Below the pieces are notes generated by a model. That model saw nothing but the letters and a program-made list of their open reading frames with translations, searched no databases and was not told the origin of the DNA. A stretch of 50,088 nucleotides of DNA from RGIG8244 sp045639325. GTDB taxonomy: Bacteria; Verrucomicrobiota; Lentisphaeria; Victivallales; UBA1829. The position numbers and the translations under genes were made by a program. Shown in pieces: positions 1 to 7,378 of this stretch (positions are counted from its first letter, which is position 1; each line of letters starts with the position of its first letter). The stretch is from positions 1 to 50,088 of the forward strand of contig JAZUCU010000013.1 of the NCBI GenBank assembly GCA_045639325.1, written 5' to 3'.

Positions 1-1
1 G

Positions 2-760
2 ATCGGGATTGATGAAATTCATGTGGGGAGAGGGATGAGAAATAAACATTTTTTAACAATAGTCCGAGATTTACAATCGGGAGCTGTTATTCATGTTGGA
101 GAAGGAAAAGGTATTGCAGCGTTGTCAGGCGCATTAAAAAAGTTAAAGAAAAGTAAACTGAAAATAGTAACAATGGATATGGCAAACTCTTACTATTCAT
201 GGATATCTGAAAACTTTCCTAAAGCGCATATAGTATTTGATCATTTTCATGTCATCAAATTGATGAATGATAAATTAGATGCTGTACGGCGAAGACTTAC
301 CGCAAAAATGGATGATTATCAACGTAAACAAATAAAAGGATTGCGTTTTATTTTTCTTATGAATAAAGAAAATTTACCGGAAGATGGCAAAGTAATATTA
401 AATAATATGAGGGAGAAATTTCAAAGTTTGATTGATGCTTATATGTTGAAGGAAGCGTTGCGCAGTATTTACAGAACGGCAACGGATTCCTGGCATGCAC
501 GCTTTGCATTTTTGCGTTGGTGTAAAGCTGCAGAAAAGTCTGACATTTCGGAAATGAAAACAATGGCAAGAACAATTCGCGATAAGTTGGAAGGTATTGT
601 TTCCTTCTGGACGTTCCGCCATATCAGCAATGCTCAAATGGAAGGATTCAATAATAAGATCCGATGGTTGATAAAACAGGCTTATGGCTTCCGAGATTGG
701 GAGTACTTCAAATTGAAAATATATCAATTACCAGAGATATCAAGCACAAAGGAAATCTGA
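2..760 (+). mobile_element. ISL3-family transposase, 3' part (cut by window edge)
   Basis: The frame is open from base 2 and runs to TGA at 758-760, so the gene starts before the window. It encodes the DDE domain of an ISL3 (IS204/IS1001/IS1096/IS1165) type transposase, which cuts and joins insertion-sequence ends. The catalytic triad can be followed: Asp of the GIDEIHVG stretch (codon at 11-13), Asp of the TMDMANSYY stretch near 173, and Glu of the AQMEGFNNK stretch near 640. All three acidic residues are present, so the visible part is not decayed. The first internal ATG (23) lies after the first catalytic Asp and is not a credible start. AT-rich composition contrasts with the genes from 1222 on. 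Whether the element is complete cannot be seen. Confidence 0.85.
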
Positions 761-764
761 TTTT

Positions 765-842
765 ATGGAACAAAACGTCGAAGAGACAATTTTAACTCTT
801 GTAATAGAGAGAAACTTCAAGTGTGGAATAAAACATCGAAGA
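765..842 (+). repeat. two imperfect 20-bp direct repeats after the transposase
   Basis: Positions 765-784 and 823-842 carry the same 20-bp word with three transitions (form RTGGAAYAAAACRTCGAAGA). They lie 58 bp apart, immediately 3' of the transposase stop. They could be transposase-binding repeats near the right end of the insertion sequence. The left end is outside the window, so the IS boundary was not set. Confidence 0.5.
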
Positions 843-870
843 TGAAAAATGCGGGAATTTAAAATAAAAA

Positions 871-955
871 TGGTGGTGGGGGACGGATTCGAACCATCGA
901 AGGCATAACCGGTAGATTTACAGTCTACTGCATTTGACCGCTCTGCAACCCCACC
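871..955 (-). tRNA. tRNA-Tyr (anticodon GUA)
   Basis: Read on the minus strand, the 7-bp acceptor stem GGTGGGG/CCCCACC closes (949-955 with 875-881). The anticodon loop is CTGTAAA with anticodon GTA, the T-arm has GGTTCGAATCC, the variable arm is long as in class II tRNAs, and the 3' CCA is encoded (871-873). At 85 nt it has the expected length for tRNA-Tyr. It lies just upstream of a tRNA-Gly gene on the same strand order. Confidence 0.95.
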
Positions 956-990
956 ACAAAAGGTGTCATTCATATCAAAATTTTTTTGAC

Positions 991-1064
991 TGGAGCGGGT
1001 AGAGGGAATCGAACCCTCACAATCAGCTTGGAAGGCTGATGTTCTACCGTTGAACTATACCCGC
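991..1064 (-). tRNA. tRNA-Gly (anticodon UCC)
   Basis: On the minus strand the acceptor stem GCGGGTA/TACCCGC closes, the anticodon loop reads CTTCCAA (anticodon TCC), the T-arm contains GGTTCGATTCC and the CCA end is encoded (991-993). Length is 74 nt. It is the first of the two tRNA genes in transcription order, with tRNA-Tyr 35 bp downstream, so the two are probably cotranscribed. Confidence 0.96.
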
Positions 1065-1174
1065 AATCAATACTCGTATTGACTGAATAGTCCCTAATAT
1101 ATCATCGTTTTCCGAAAATGCAAATCGAAATGTTAAAAAAAATCGAATTTTTTTGAGTTTTTTATCCCAATCAG

Positions 1175-1202
1175 TGGAAATAGCGGATTTTTATGGTATA
1201 TT
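1175..1202 (+). promoter_or_regulatory. possible promoter of the cysteine desulfurase gene
   Basis: A TGGAAA -35-like box (1175-1180), a 16-bp spacer and TATATT (1197-1202) with an upstream TGG resemble a sigma-70 promoter. It lies 19 bp before the start codon; transcription would begin close to the AGAGG ribosome site. The -35 match is weak. Confidence 0.3.
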
Positions 1203-1221
1203 AAGGTCAGAGAGGTAATTT

Positions 1222-2355
1222 ATGAAACTGTATTTGGATAACGCTGCAGCTGAACCGGTGGAACATCAGACCTTTGTCAGACTGCAAGAATTGTTTGCTG
1301 AATCCTGGGCAAATCAGGAAGCCGCCGGGTATGCCGGTAATTTGGCCGCAGAACAGGAAAAAAACGCCGCAAAGTCGTTACTCTCATCCGTTGCAGGGAA
1401 ACAGGCGGCGGATTATTCCGTTTTATGGGGTCATGCCGGGACAGAAGTCATTCAGGCGGCGTTCCGATTATTAACGCAGCATTATTCCGGCGGCAGGATT
1501 TTATACACGGCGGGAGATCATGCGGCTGTCCGGGCGTCAATCGAAGCGATGGGCGGGGGATTCTCCGGCGTGGAAATCGGTTTGACGTCGGAAGGGGGGA
1601 TTGATTTTGCGCGTTTCGAGCGTGAATTGGATTCCGATGTGATTTGTGTTTGTGTGCCGTTTGTGGTTTCCGAGACGGGGGCGGTACAGGATTTGTGCCG
1701 GGTTCGCGAGGTATTGAAGCGGAAGAGCAGTCGTGCGTTATTATTCTGTGACAGTATTCAGGGGGTAGGGAAGATTACTTTTGACTGGATGCGGATTGCG
1801 CCTGACTTTTTCACCATATCCGGGCAGAAACTGGGATTGCCTGCGGGGGCGGCGTTGATTTATCGCAAAGAGTGGAAAAAATATGGGAACAGGCTGCGCA
1901 GTGAATATCATCAGATTACGCGTGTGCCGGTTCCGTTTATTCAATTGTTGTCGGAGCGGGTGACTGAGATGTATGGGACGCTGGCGGAGCGTTATGAACG
2001 GATGTGTGTGCATCGGGAGCGTTTTCTACAGATTCTTAAAGAAGTCACAGGGGAGGGGAGGTATCATGTGACGGTTCCCGGCGAGGCAGGGAGTCCGTAC
2101 ATCATTCATTTGCTGCTGCACAATGGGGTACAGGGAGCGATCATTGTCCGTGCGCTGACGTTATATGGTATTTCGATTTCTTACGGGAGTGCCTGTGATG
2201 CGGAAACGGATCGGCCGAGCGGCGTGTTGTTGTCGATGGGATACAGTCGGGAAGAATCGTATGGTGCGTTGCGGATTTCGTTTTCCGGAGAGCTGGAAGA
2301 GGGGCAGATGTACGGTTTTGCGGAAAAATTATTAAAAACAATAGAAGAATATTAA
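1222..2355 (+). CDS. cysteine desulfurase (NifS/IscS-like), class V aminotransferase fold
   Basis: This PLP enzyme family removes sulfur from L-cysteine as an enzyme persulfide and passes it to Fe-S or tRNA-thiolation systems. The 377-residue protein begins with MKLYLDNAA, the usual N-terminus of the family. The PLP lysine is in the SGQKLG motif (Lys203) and the catalytic cysteine is in YGSACDA (Cys325), on the extended C-terminal loop typical of group I enzymes. The start is supported by an AGAGG ribosome site 8 bases upstream. The next gene is an Nfu-type scaffold, which supports a role in Fe-S assembly. The sequence is fairly divergent and there is no second scaffold such as IscU here, so naming it iscS, nifS or sufS would be a guess. 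Confidence 0.87.
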   Translation: MKLYLDNAAAEPVEHQTFVRLQELFAESWANQEAAGYAGNLAAEQEKNAAKSLLSSVAGKQAADYSVLWGHAGTEVIQAAFRLLTQHYSGGRILYTAGDHAAVRASIEAMGGGFSGVEIGLTSEGGIDFARFERELDSDVICVCVPFVVSETGAVQDLCRVREVLKRKSSRALLFCDSIQGVGKITFDWMRIAPDFFTISGQKLGLPAGAALIYRKEWKKYGNRLRSEYHQITRVPVPFIQLLSERVTEMYGTLAERYERMCVHRERFLQILKEVTGEGRYHVTVPGEAGSPYIIHLLLHNGVQGAIIVRALTLYGISISYGSACDAETDRPSGVLLSMGYSREESYGALRISFSGELEEGQMYGFAEKLLKTIEEY

Positions 2356-2365
2356 TAAAAGCGGT

Positions 2366-2393
2366 TTGAAAAATCGTGAAATGATGATATAGT
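2366..2393 (+). promoter_or_regulatory. promoter of the Nfu-like gene
   Basis: TTGAAA (2366-2371), a 16-bp spacer and TATAGT (2388-2393) form a good sigma-70 promoter in the 98-bp gap before the NifU-like gene. The same -10 hexamer with a 16-bp spacer occurs before the small basic protein (33689-33716) and the ncRNA candidate (27442-27469). Confidence 0.5.
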
Positions 2394-2453
2394 TATTATA
2401 GCGTCGTTATGGCGTTATTACAGAGACAAACTTAAACCGAAAGGAATCATACA

Positions 2454-2675
2454 ATGGAAGAAAAAATCAAAGCAAGATTGGAAGAATTGCGTTCCATGCT
2501 TCAGGCTGATGGCGGGGATATGGAACTTGTCGCTATCGAAGGTAAAAATGTTTACGTGAGACTGAAAGGTGCTTGCGGCGGCTGTCCTCATGCCACAGTC
2601 ACAATCCGTGATGGCATTCAGCGCATTCTGCGTGAAGAAATTGACGCAGAAATCAAAGTGGAACGCATTCTCTGA
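2454..2675 (+). CDS. NifU C-terminal domain (Nfu-type) Fe-S scaffold
   Basis: This 73-residue protein is a free-standing Nfu domain, which holds a labile Fe-S cluster at a CxxC pair between two monomers and delivers it to apoproteins. The pair is CGGC at Cys41 and Cys44, within the expected GACGGCPH stretch. It is preceded by the usual LQADGGD segment. The start has an AAAGGA ribosome site. It follows the cysteine desulfurase and has its own promoter, so the two can be made together or separately. Likely clients in this window are aconitase (34015) and IspG (44528). Confidence 0.9.
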   Translation: MEEKIKARLEELRSMLQADGGDMELVAIEGKNVYVRLKGACGGCPHATVTIRDGIQRILREEIDAEIKVERIL

Positions 2676-2700
2676 TAACGCTGTTCTATCTTAAGTCATT

Positions 2701-2731
2701 ATCGCCTGTTTCTGACAGGCGATATTTTTTT
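2701..2731 (+). terminator. Rho-independent terminator after the Nfu gene
   Basis: A perfect 9-bp stem (ATCGCCTGT at 2701-2709 with ACAGGCGAT at 2715-2723), a 5-base loop, then a T-rich run ATTTTTTT. Confidence 0.85.
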
Positions 2732-2776
2732 AGAAGCAATTCACTATTTTCATTCTATTAATTGGTATCCTTTGGT

Positions 2777-3670
2777 ATGTTTTCGAATCCTGCATTTTGG
2801 GCAGTGCCCATTATTTCTTCTGCGCTGATATTAGGTTTTTATAATGTCTGCATCAAACAATCAGTAAAAGAAAATTCGGTTGTTCCAGTATTATTTTTGG
2901 CGACAGCGTGCGGTTCCCTGTTCTATGTCCTGCTGATGTTATGCAGCGGGGAGCTGATGAACTGCATCCGTTGTACGCCACGTGAATTTGGTTTGATCTG
3001 GATCAAAAGTCTGATTGTTGCGATGAGCTGGGGATTCGGTTATTATGCCATGCGTGAGCTGCCGATATCCATTGCGGTGCCGATTCGTGCGACTGCGCCG
3101 TTATGGACGTTCCTCGGAGCGGTCTTGTTTTTCCATGAAATTCCGAGCTGGTTCCAGGGCTTGGGGATGCTGATCGTATTCTGCGGGTATTACGGATTTT
3201 CCGTGCTGGGGCAGAAGGAAGGGATTTCGTTCCGCAAACATAAGGGTATCCATACGGTTGCGCTTGCCACGTTATTCGGTGCGGCGTCCGGGGTATATGA
3301 TAAGTATTTGCTCGGAGTATTGCAGATTCCGAAAGGGACGGTGCAATTTTATTTTGCGGTTGAGCTTGTGATTATCTTCGGGATTGCGCTGCTGATTCAA
3401 AGTAAATTCTTCAAGAGCCGTCACAAATTCGAATTCCGCTGGTGGATTCCGACGACGGGTATTCTGCTGATTCTTTCCGATTATCTTTATTTTACCGCTG
3501 TGGGAATGGAAGGGACACAGATTTCCATTTTGTCCCTGATCCGGCGCAGCGGTTGTGTGGTTGGATTTCTTGCGGGCGTGATTTGCTTCCGCGACAAAAA
3601 TCCTGCCTGGAAAACCGTTGCGCTCGGTTTGATTCTGCTTGGTGTATTTCTGCTTGTGATGGCGAAATAA
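2777..3670 (+). CDS. EamA/DMT-superfamily transporter
   Basis: This is a hydrophobic protein of about 300 residues with roughly ten membrane segments arranged as two EamA repeats, the drug/metabolite transporter architecture. The first half carries the typical RATAPLWTFLGAVLFFHE segment and the second half ends in a LILLGVFLLV helix. The substrate cannot be told; sugar, amino-acid and nucleoside exporters all belong here. The frame extends to a TTG at 2762, but neither start has a strong ribosome site; the ATG at 2777 is preferred because it opens directly before the first hydrophobic segment. It follows a terminator and converges on the FAD oxidoreductase gene with only 2 bp between stop codons. 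Confidence 0.8.
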   Translation: MFSNPAFWAVPIISSALILGFYNVCIKQSVKENSVVPVLFLATACGSLFYVLLMLCSGELMNCIRCTPREFGLIWIKSLIVAMSWGFGYYAMRELPISIAVPIRATAPLWTFLGAVLFFHEIPSWFQGLGMLIVFCGYYGFSVLGQKEGISFRKHKGIHTVALATLFGAASGVYDKYLLGVLQIPKGTVQFYFAVELVIIFGIALLIQSKFFKSRHKFEFRWWIPTTGILLILSDYLYFTAVGMEGTQISILSLIRRSGCVVGFLAGVICFRDKNPAWKTVALGLILLGVFLLVMAK

Positions 3671-3672
3671 GA

Positions 3673-5007
3673 TCAATCCTGCCAGGGCCCGGGAAAGGGG
3701 ATTCTGGCGCGTAAATCGTCAAAGGGGAGTGCCCGGGGGGAGATGTCCCGATCCGCAGCAAGAGCTGCTGCAATGCCCGCTGCCTGCCCGGTAATATAAC
3801 ATGCCGGGATGACACGGATGGATGCATGGACGTAACGATCCGCACTGACACAACGTCCGCAGGTCAGAACATTATTAAGATTTTTCGGGAGCATCACGCG
3901 GTATGGAATACCATAGGTTTCTCCGGGGGCATAGCCTTCGCTGCGGAAGATCCGTTTATGTTCCAGAATTTCCTGTTTGCCGGGGCGGGGCGGATGGAGG
4001 TCGGCAGGGAAGTTGTATTCGCCGATTTCATCGTCAAAATGTCTTCTGGCGCGATAATCTTCTCTTGTCAACTGATAATCCCCGATGATGCGCCGGGATT
4101 CCCGTACGCCGAGGAGAGAGCCGGAGCCCACGATTTCCGCATTGGAGAATCCGGGGACATGGCGGCGATAGAATTTTTCATAGTCGCGCAAAAGTTTGCG
4201 GTTCCTGCAAATGCCTGCCGTCAAAGACTCTTCATCGGTTGCATTGATGTCGAATACATGGGAAAAGTTTCCGACCATGATATTGGGTGAGATGGAAAAG
4301 ACACCGGTATGGTGATAATCTTCCTGCGGGAGTTCGCCGCTGCGGAAAGCGGCTTCCAGCAATTCCGGCATTTTTTCATCGTTATGACTGAAACAGCCGC
4401 CAGCCAGATAGGTTTCCACATCGACACCAGCCCAGACGGGGCATAAGGTGGACGGCATCACTTCGCCATTCTTCGCGCCGTTTTCGTAAAGTGCGCCGGA
4501 ACGGACCGCAAGGGTGCCGTCGCCAGTGGCATCAATGAACGTTTTTGCTTCGACGGCAAAGTATCCGCCTGGCGCAAGAAAAATGGCTTGACGGATGGTA
4601 CCAGCTTCCGTTATTGTATCGGCAAGAGTTGTATAGTAAAGGAGTTTTACTCCGGCAGATTGCAAGAGTTCTTCGTAGAGGAAACGCAAATGTTCGGCAT
4701 TGATTCCATCGACAAAATCGTATCCGATTTCCGCGGACATTTTTTTCAGTCCGTTCAGAATGCGCCGTCCGTAGCCTTCGCAGAGCAATTTCCCGCCGGT
4801 AGCGAAAGGCATAAACATGGGGACTCTGGCGGCGGTACTCATTCCGCCGGACATGGCAGTACTTTCAATCAAGAGTACATTTGCGCCCTGTTCGGCGGCA
4901 CAAGTGGCGGCGGCACACCCTGCGGGTCCGGCACCGACTACGCAGACATCGACCTGATAACGGACGGGGACGTCGCAGGAATAATGAATGTTCTTACAAT
5001 CTTTCAT
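3673..5007 (-). CDS. secondary-metabolism-type FAD-dependent oxidoreductase (FAD_oxidored family)
   Basis: This 444-residue protein has an N-terminal dinucleotide-binding fold with GAGPAG at residues 25-30, followed by the IES acidic end of the second strand and SGGMSTA. The C-terminal part has CGRCVSADRYVHASIRV and ITGQAAGIAAA, typical of the FAD_oxidored (PF12831) group common in Planctomycetes and Lentisphaerota near glycan-degradation genes. It has no obvious signal peptide, so it is probably cytoplasmic. It is the last gene of a minus-strand series of secreted DUF4091 proteins and a pseudopilin. An oxidation step on a sugar or sugar-like compound is plausible but not shown; the real substrate is unknown. 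Confidence 0.8.
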   Translation of the reverse strand: MKDCKNIHYSCDVPVRYQVDVCVVGAGPAGCAAATCAAEQGANVLLIESTAMSGGMSTAARVPMFMPFATGGKLLCEGYGRRILNGLKKMSAEIGYDFVDGINAEHLRFLYEELLQSAGVKLLYYTTLADTITEAGTIRQAIFLAPGGYFAVEAKTFIDATGDGTLAVRSGALYENGAKNGEVMPSTLCPVWAGVDVETYLAGGCFSHNDEKMPELLEAAFRSGELPQEDYHHTGVFSISPNIMVGNFSHVFDINATDEESLTAGICRNRKLLRDYEKFYRRHVPGFSNAEIVGSGSLLGVRESRRIIGDYQLTREDYRARRHFDDEIGEYNFPADLHPPRPGKQEILEHKRIFRSEGYAPGETYGIPYRVMLPKNLNNVLTCGRCVSADRYVHASIRVIPACYITGQAAGIAAALAADRDISPRALPFDDLRARIPFPGPWQD

Positions 5008-5042
5008 ACTATGTAAAACGCCTTAATTATTATGCTGTCAGA

Positions 5043-5780
5043 TCAAAGGAACCAGCCGGGAGACAAGTTGCTGCGGCTGTCATCTGCAGCGCCGACGATA
5101 ACTGCACCGGCAGGGATTTTGAAGTCAGCTGGAGCCCAGTCTTTTCTGCCGAAATCTCTGACTTTAACTGTTCTGACGGAATTGTTTCCGAAGAGACCGT
5201 TGAATTCAAATCTTCCATGGAGAGTAATGGAGAGTCTGCCGGCGTTACCGGTGGAATCGGTAATTGCTCTTGCGAAATCGGTGGAGTCGTAACTGTTGAA
5301 TGCGCCCCAGTTTTTACCGGAATTGGCATCCCCGGCAATGACAAGGCTTCCTGCGATGGAGTCGAATTTCTTCTGCGTCATGACCTTTCTCACCAGAGCA
5401 GTCTGTCTGGCATAATCGGCGTGATGTTCAATAAAGGTGGGGAATTTATCACGGGCGGTAGGACATTCAAAGACTTTGAAATTGTTTCTATGGTACGGTG
5501 CATAAGCCGCAAAATGGGGATCATATCCATCCATCCACGCCTTTGGTTTTGCGGCGGAGGGATATTGAACGGGCAAGGCTGGATCCAGTCGGCCGTAATC
5601 GTTGCGGTACATGGTCATGTAGAGCCCGATCTGTTTCAGGTTGGAAATGCACTGTGCTTTCTTTGCTGTATCTTTGACTTTACTCAATGCGGGGAGGAGC
5701 ATTGCCGCGAGGATCGCAATGATAGCAATAACGACGAGTAATTCGATGAGGGTAAAACTGCTTTTCTTTTTCATAAACAT
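5043..5780 (-). CDS. type II secretion-like pseudopilin (prepilin N-terminal methylation motif)
   Basis: The 245-residue protein starts with a short basic segment and then FTLIELLVVIAIIAILAAM at about residues 9-27, the class III signal cleaved by prepilin peptidase. Glu at position +5 after the cleavage site is present, while the residue before the cut is Ser instead of Gly. The ALSKVKDTAKKAQCISNLKQIG continuation is the standard form of the large Lentisphaerota/Planctomycetes pseudopilin family. The C-terminal half is a variable globular domain. Lentisphaerota carry many such genes beside polysaccharide-degradation genes, and this copy fits that pattern. It lies 8 bp after the upstream DUF4091 gene. 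Function could be surface display or binding of substrate; this is not proven. Confidence 0.85.
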   Translation of the reverse strand: MFMKKKSSFTLIELLVVIAIIAILAAMLLPALSKVKDTAKKAQCISNLKQIGLYMTMYRNDYGRLDPALPVQYPSAAKPKAWMDGYDPHFAAYAPYHRNNFKVFECPTARDKFPTFIEHHADYARQTALVRKVMTQKKFDSIAGSLVIAGDANSGKNWGAFNSYDSTDFARAITDSTGNAGRLSITLHGRFEFNGLFGNNSVRTVKVRDFGRKDWAPADFKIPAGAVIVGAADDSRSNLSPGWFL

Positions 5781-5788
5781 AATCTCCT

Positions 5789-7378
5789 TTATTTCATTTC
5801 AGCTTCAATCAACTCTGCCAGTTCACGGCGCATGGTGCGCAGTTTTTCCGGTGAATTGCGGAAATTGATTTTCATCGGATTTTTCGGGAACAGGCGGCGC
5901 ATTTCAGAATGGAGTTTCTGCAATTTCTTTTTGCCTGTTGCGCTTTTCACGGTTTGTGTTGCCAGAACCAGATAGTCATAATCTTCGCTGGCATCGCGGA
6001 TGGTTTCCAGACGGATACTGGGCATCAGACCGTTTGCGCCGGGGTAGAAGAGAATCCCATTGGTGGTATATTTTCTGATGTCATTCCGGGTGAAAGCGGC
6101 GGGATCCAGCAGCGGTTCGCCTTTCTTGCGGAAGCTCCAATGGGTTCCGCACCAGTAAACGGTACCGGAATATCCGTAATCGAAATGACGCCAGTAGAAG
6201 AAACGCAATTTAGCGGGCTGGAAGTCGACCGAGAAAAGAACACCGTTATGATAGGCAAATGTTTTTTCGCCGCGCTTCTGTGCTTTCTGCATTTCTTCTT
6301 TTACTTCGTTTGTCAGGTTTGCCATCGGCAGATTCCAGATATCAATCAAACCTTTCATGGCAGGATTCGGGTAATAAGTGACCATGAATCTGACATCCGG
6401 GGCATGCTGTTTGGCGATCTTCAGATTTTCTGCGATTTTCAGCCGCTGTTTTTCGCCCCACGGTTCATCGGCATAATAAACAATACCATACTTTTTCAAG
6501 TAAGGACTGCTGTTGACGAACCGGTTGAGACGCTGATAGAATTCCGGTTTTCTTTTCTGATATTCTGCGCCCGGCAGGGTGAAATACGCAAATCCGGTTT
6601 CTTCGGCTTCTTTCACCACATTTTTGAATTCGTCAGGGAAGACCAGTGTCGGATTGCCCTGTGCATCCTTGCCGTATTTCAGGGGGAGTCCCTGTCTGGG
6701 GGAAAGGCGGTAATCGGCCAGGAAATTCCAGTGTTTCCGCAGAAAACGGAAATAATTGTGTCTGCCTTTGATACCGTATGCCGGTTCCACGAATTGTTCC
6801 CAGATACCGACGTCGGCCTGGAAATTCGGGATTTTCGGCAATGCGAATTTGCGGACTTGCAACGTCAGCGGAATCTTTTTCACACCGGCAGATGTTGTTT
6901 TGATGAGGACGATACCGGAATATTTCCCGGGAGCGGCATTTGCCGGCACTTTGACCGTTATCCAGAAACGTTCGGTCACATCTTTCTGCAATGTGACCGT
7001 ATCCCGTTCTGCCAACGCATCGGGATACCATCCGGCTTCGTTGGCAAAATCGGTCGTTGTTTCCAGAAACAGGTCCACCTGATGGCGGATTCGAGTTGTG
7101 ATGCATGAATCCTTGCTTTTTGCATTGATCAGGGGGGAGATGGAAATGGAGACTTTTTCCTTATCCTTTCCCCGGAGAAGGATCTGGAATGATTCACTTT
7201 CGTTCCGTGCGGCATCGAGAGTGATTCCGCGTGCCGGGATTTGCAGATTTGTTTCTGATTCTCTGGCTTTATAGAGAGAGTCAAAGACGCCGATCTGCAA
7301 AGCAGCCGGTGCGGCAGAAAGTTCCGCGGTCAGAAAAAGCAGGGCGCAGCCTGCGGAGATGAGAGTTTTATTCATCAT
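5789..7378 (-). CDS. secreted DUF4091 (GH123-like) protein, shorter paralogue
   Basis: A 529-residue protein with a Sec signal peptide (about residues 1-23, ending in ELSAAPA). The N-terminal half is beta-rich; the C-terminal half is a TIM-barrel-like DUF4091 domain, related to glycoside hydrolase family 123. An Asp-Glu pair in ADEPWG near residue 304 matches the acidic pair that GH123 enzymes use for substrate-assisted catalysis. The C-terminal signature YPGANGLMPSIRLETIRDA, followed by EDYDYL, is diagnostic for DUF4091. It overlaps the upstream 871-residue paralogue by 4 bases (7375-7378), so translation is probably coupled. GH123 members act on N-acetylgalactosamine glycans; whether this one does is unknown. 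Confidence 0.82.
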   Translation of the reverse strand: MMNKTLISAGCALLFLTAELSAAPAALQIGVFDSLYKARESETNLQIPARGITLDAARNESESFQILLRGKDKEKVSISISPLINAKSKDSCITTRIRHQVDLFLETTTDFANEAGWYPDALAERDTVTLQKDVTERFWITVKVPANAAPGKYSGIVLIKTTSAGVKKIPLTLQVRKFALPKIPNFQADVGIWEQFVEPAYGIKGRHNYFRFLRKHWNFLADYRLSPRQGLPLKYGKDAQGNPTLVFPDEFKNVVKEAEETGFAYFTLPGAEYQKRKPEFYQRLNRFVNSSPYLKKYGIVYYADEPWGEKQRLKIAENLKIAKQHAPDVRFMVTYYPNPAMKGLIDIWNLPMANLTNEVKEEMQKAQKRGEKTFAYHNGVLFSVDFQPAKLRFFYWRHFDYGYSGTVYWCGTHWSFRKKGEPLLDPAAFTRNDIRKYTTNGILFYPGANGLMPSIRLETIRDASEDYDYLVLATQTVKSATGKKKLQKLHSEMRRLFPKNPMKINFRNSPEKLRTMRRELAELIEAEMK